Shown here: positions 63,385 through 64,000 of the stretch, in pieces
How the letters are laid out: the number at the start of each line of letters is the position of its first letter
Position numbering within the stretch: position 1 is the first letter of the stretch
NCBI RefSeq assembly: GCF_001766675.1
Contig: NZ_MJLT01000002.1
Location: forward strand, 62,001 to 126,000
Reading direction: 5' to 3'
Length of the DNA: 64,000 nt
DNA from: Arthrobacter sp. SW1
GTDB lineage: Bacteria; Actinomycetota; Actinomycetes; Actinomycetales; Micrococcaceae
The notes under the pieces: model-generated
Seen by the model: the letters and a program-made list of their open reading frames with translations, nothing else
Told to the model about the DNA's origin: nothing
Database searches by the model: none
Made by a program: the position numbers and the translations under genes

Positions 63385-64000
63385 TGGCCGCGCCGGCAGC
63401 CGGCCGCGGAGCCTTGACGGTCATGCGGCAGGGCGAATCACTGGGCGCTGCGGAGGACCTCGACTTCGGGATCGAGTTGCTCAACCGTGCGCGCCACGGC
63501 GAGCTGGAGGCGACGCTGAGGCTGTACCGCCCCAAGCCCACCGTGGCCTTCGGCCAGCGTGATGCCAAGCTTCCGGGTTTCGACGCCGCCGCGCAGGCCT
63601 GCCGCGACCTTGGCTTCGAGCCGCTGGTCCGCAAGGCCGGTGGACGGGCAGCGGCCTACCACGAAGGCACCCTCGTGGTGGACCATGTGGAGCCGCACCA
63701 GGACGCGATCGCCGGTGCGAAGGCGCGCTTCGCGTACTTCGGCGAGACGCTGGCGGCCGCGCTGCGCAGCGTCGGCCTGCACGCCGCCGTCGGCGAAATC
63801 CCGGGGGAGTACTGCCCGGGCGAGTTCAGCGTGCACGGCGTGGATCCCGAGTTCCCGGCCCATAAGGTCAAGCTGATCGGGACCGCACAGCGCGTGGTGT
63901 CCGGGGCGTGGCTCTTCAGCTCCGTGGTGGTGGTCCAGGATTCCGCGCCTATCCGCGAGGTCCTGACAGCGAGCTATGACGCGCTGGGGCTCGACTGGGA
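63384..64000 (+). CDS. lipoate-protein ligase/octanoyltransferase-family protein (cut by window end)
   Basis: The frame starts at ATG 63384, overlapping the previous stop by one base, and is still open at the window end after 205 residues. Family motifs include LYRPKPTVAFGQRD (about residues 47-60, compare GxVVxGRxQ), VRKAGGRAAAYHEGTLVVDH (about 83-102, the RR/KxGGRAVxH binding loop) and VKLIGTAQRVV (about 167-177, with the catalytic lysine). It would attach lipoyl or octanoyl groups, or be a biotin-ligase-like relative. Confidence 0.85.
   Translation, partial: MAAPAAGRGALTVMRQGESLGAAEDLDFGIELLNRARHGELEATLRLYRPKPTVAFGQRDAKLPGFDAAAQACRDLGFEPLVRKAGGRAAAYHEGTLVVDHVEPHQDAIAGAKARFAYFGETLAAALRSVGLHAAVGEIPGEYCPGEFSVHGVDPEFPAHKVKLIGTAQRVVSGAWLFSSVVVVQDSAPIREVLTASYDALGLDW

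Overview
The window is GC-rich DNA, roughly two thirds G+C by eye, with many GTG and TTG starts, dense GC-rich terminators and 1 to 14 bp gene overlaps. The gene families fit a Micrococcales actinomycete of the Arthrobacter/Paenarthrobacter/Pseudarthrobacter type: ImuA-ImuB-DnaE2 mutasome, class Ib ribonucleotide reductase nrdHIEF, glutathione-independent formaldehyde dehydrogenase, a DUF1918 protein, a ROK regulator with a sugar ABC transporter, and an AfsA-type enzyme. No 16S rRNA is present, so the genus is inference.

Layout: 1-2340 is AT-richer accessory DNA with a membrane-anchored unknown protein and what looks like the C-terminal end of a recombinase. 2616-7222 carries fdhA, an unknown protein, and a coupled aminotransferase/2-hydroxyacid dehydrogenase pair. 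7332-13171 is the SOS-type mutasome with a LexA-like box. 13342-15904 resembles a gamma-butyrolactone signalling locus (AfsA-like synthase, TetR receptor-like repressor, SDR reductase). A long nested hairpin and tRNA-Ala(GGC) follow, then an rRNA methyltransferase-like gene, an APH-fold kinase, a ROK regulator with a carbohydrate ABC importer that lacks an ATPase, and a secreted phosphoesterase. 25501-30572 is a six-gene MoxR/DUF58/VWA operon. 32633-36636 is nrdH-nrdI-nrdE-nrdF behind putative NrdR boxes.

The most distinctive region is 36749-49846, all on the minus strand. It is a type I restriction-modification island with extra parts. In transcription order it holds: an HTH plus degenerate N6-methylase plus TRD-like protein whose NPPF motif is lost; HsdM; HsdS; a YhcG/DUF1016 nuclease-family protein translationally coupled to HsdR; HsdR; a DUF4230 membrane protein; and a 925-residue protein with a DUF4365-type nuclease-like N-terminus and a long helical-repeat C-terminus. 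An 18-bp perfect palindrome lies just upstream of the first gene. This is the best candidate for an undescribed, composite defence system.

50089-58228 holds lipoproteins, a DUF726 hydrolase-like membrane protein and a cluster of small stress-type proteins (GlsB/YeaQ, CsbD, Rho-N-like, PRC-barrel) around an atypical NRAMP transporter. 58584-64000 holds a TetR/EamA pair with a strong palindromic operator, a DUF1918 protein, an endonuclease/exonuclease/phosphatase family protein that seems to start at CTG, a secreted protein, a small DedA-like membrane protein, a hotdog thioesterase and the start of a lipoate-ligase family gene cut by the window end.
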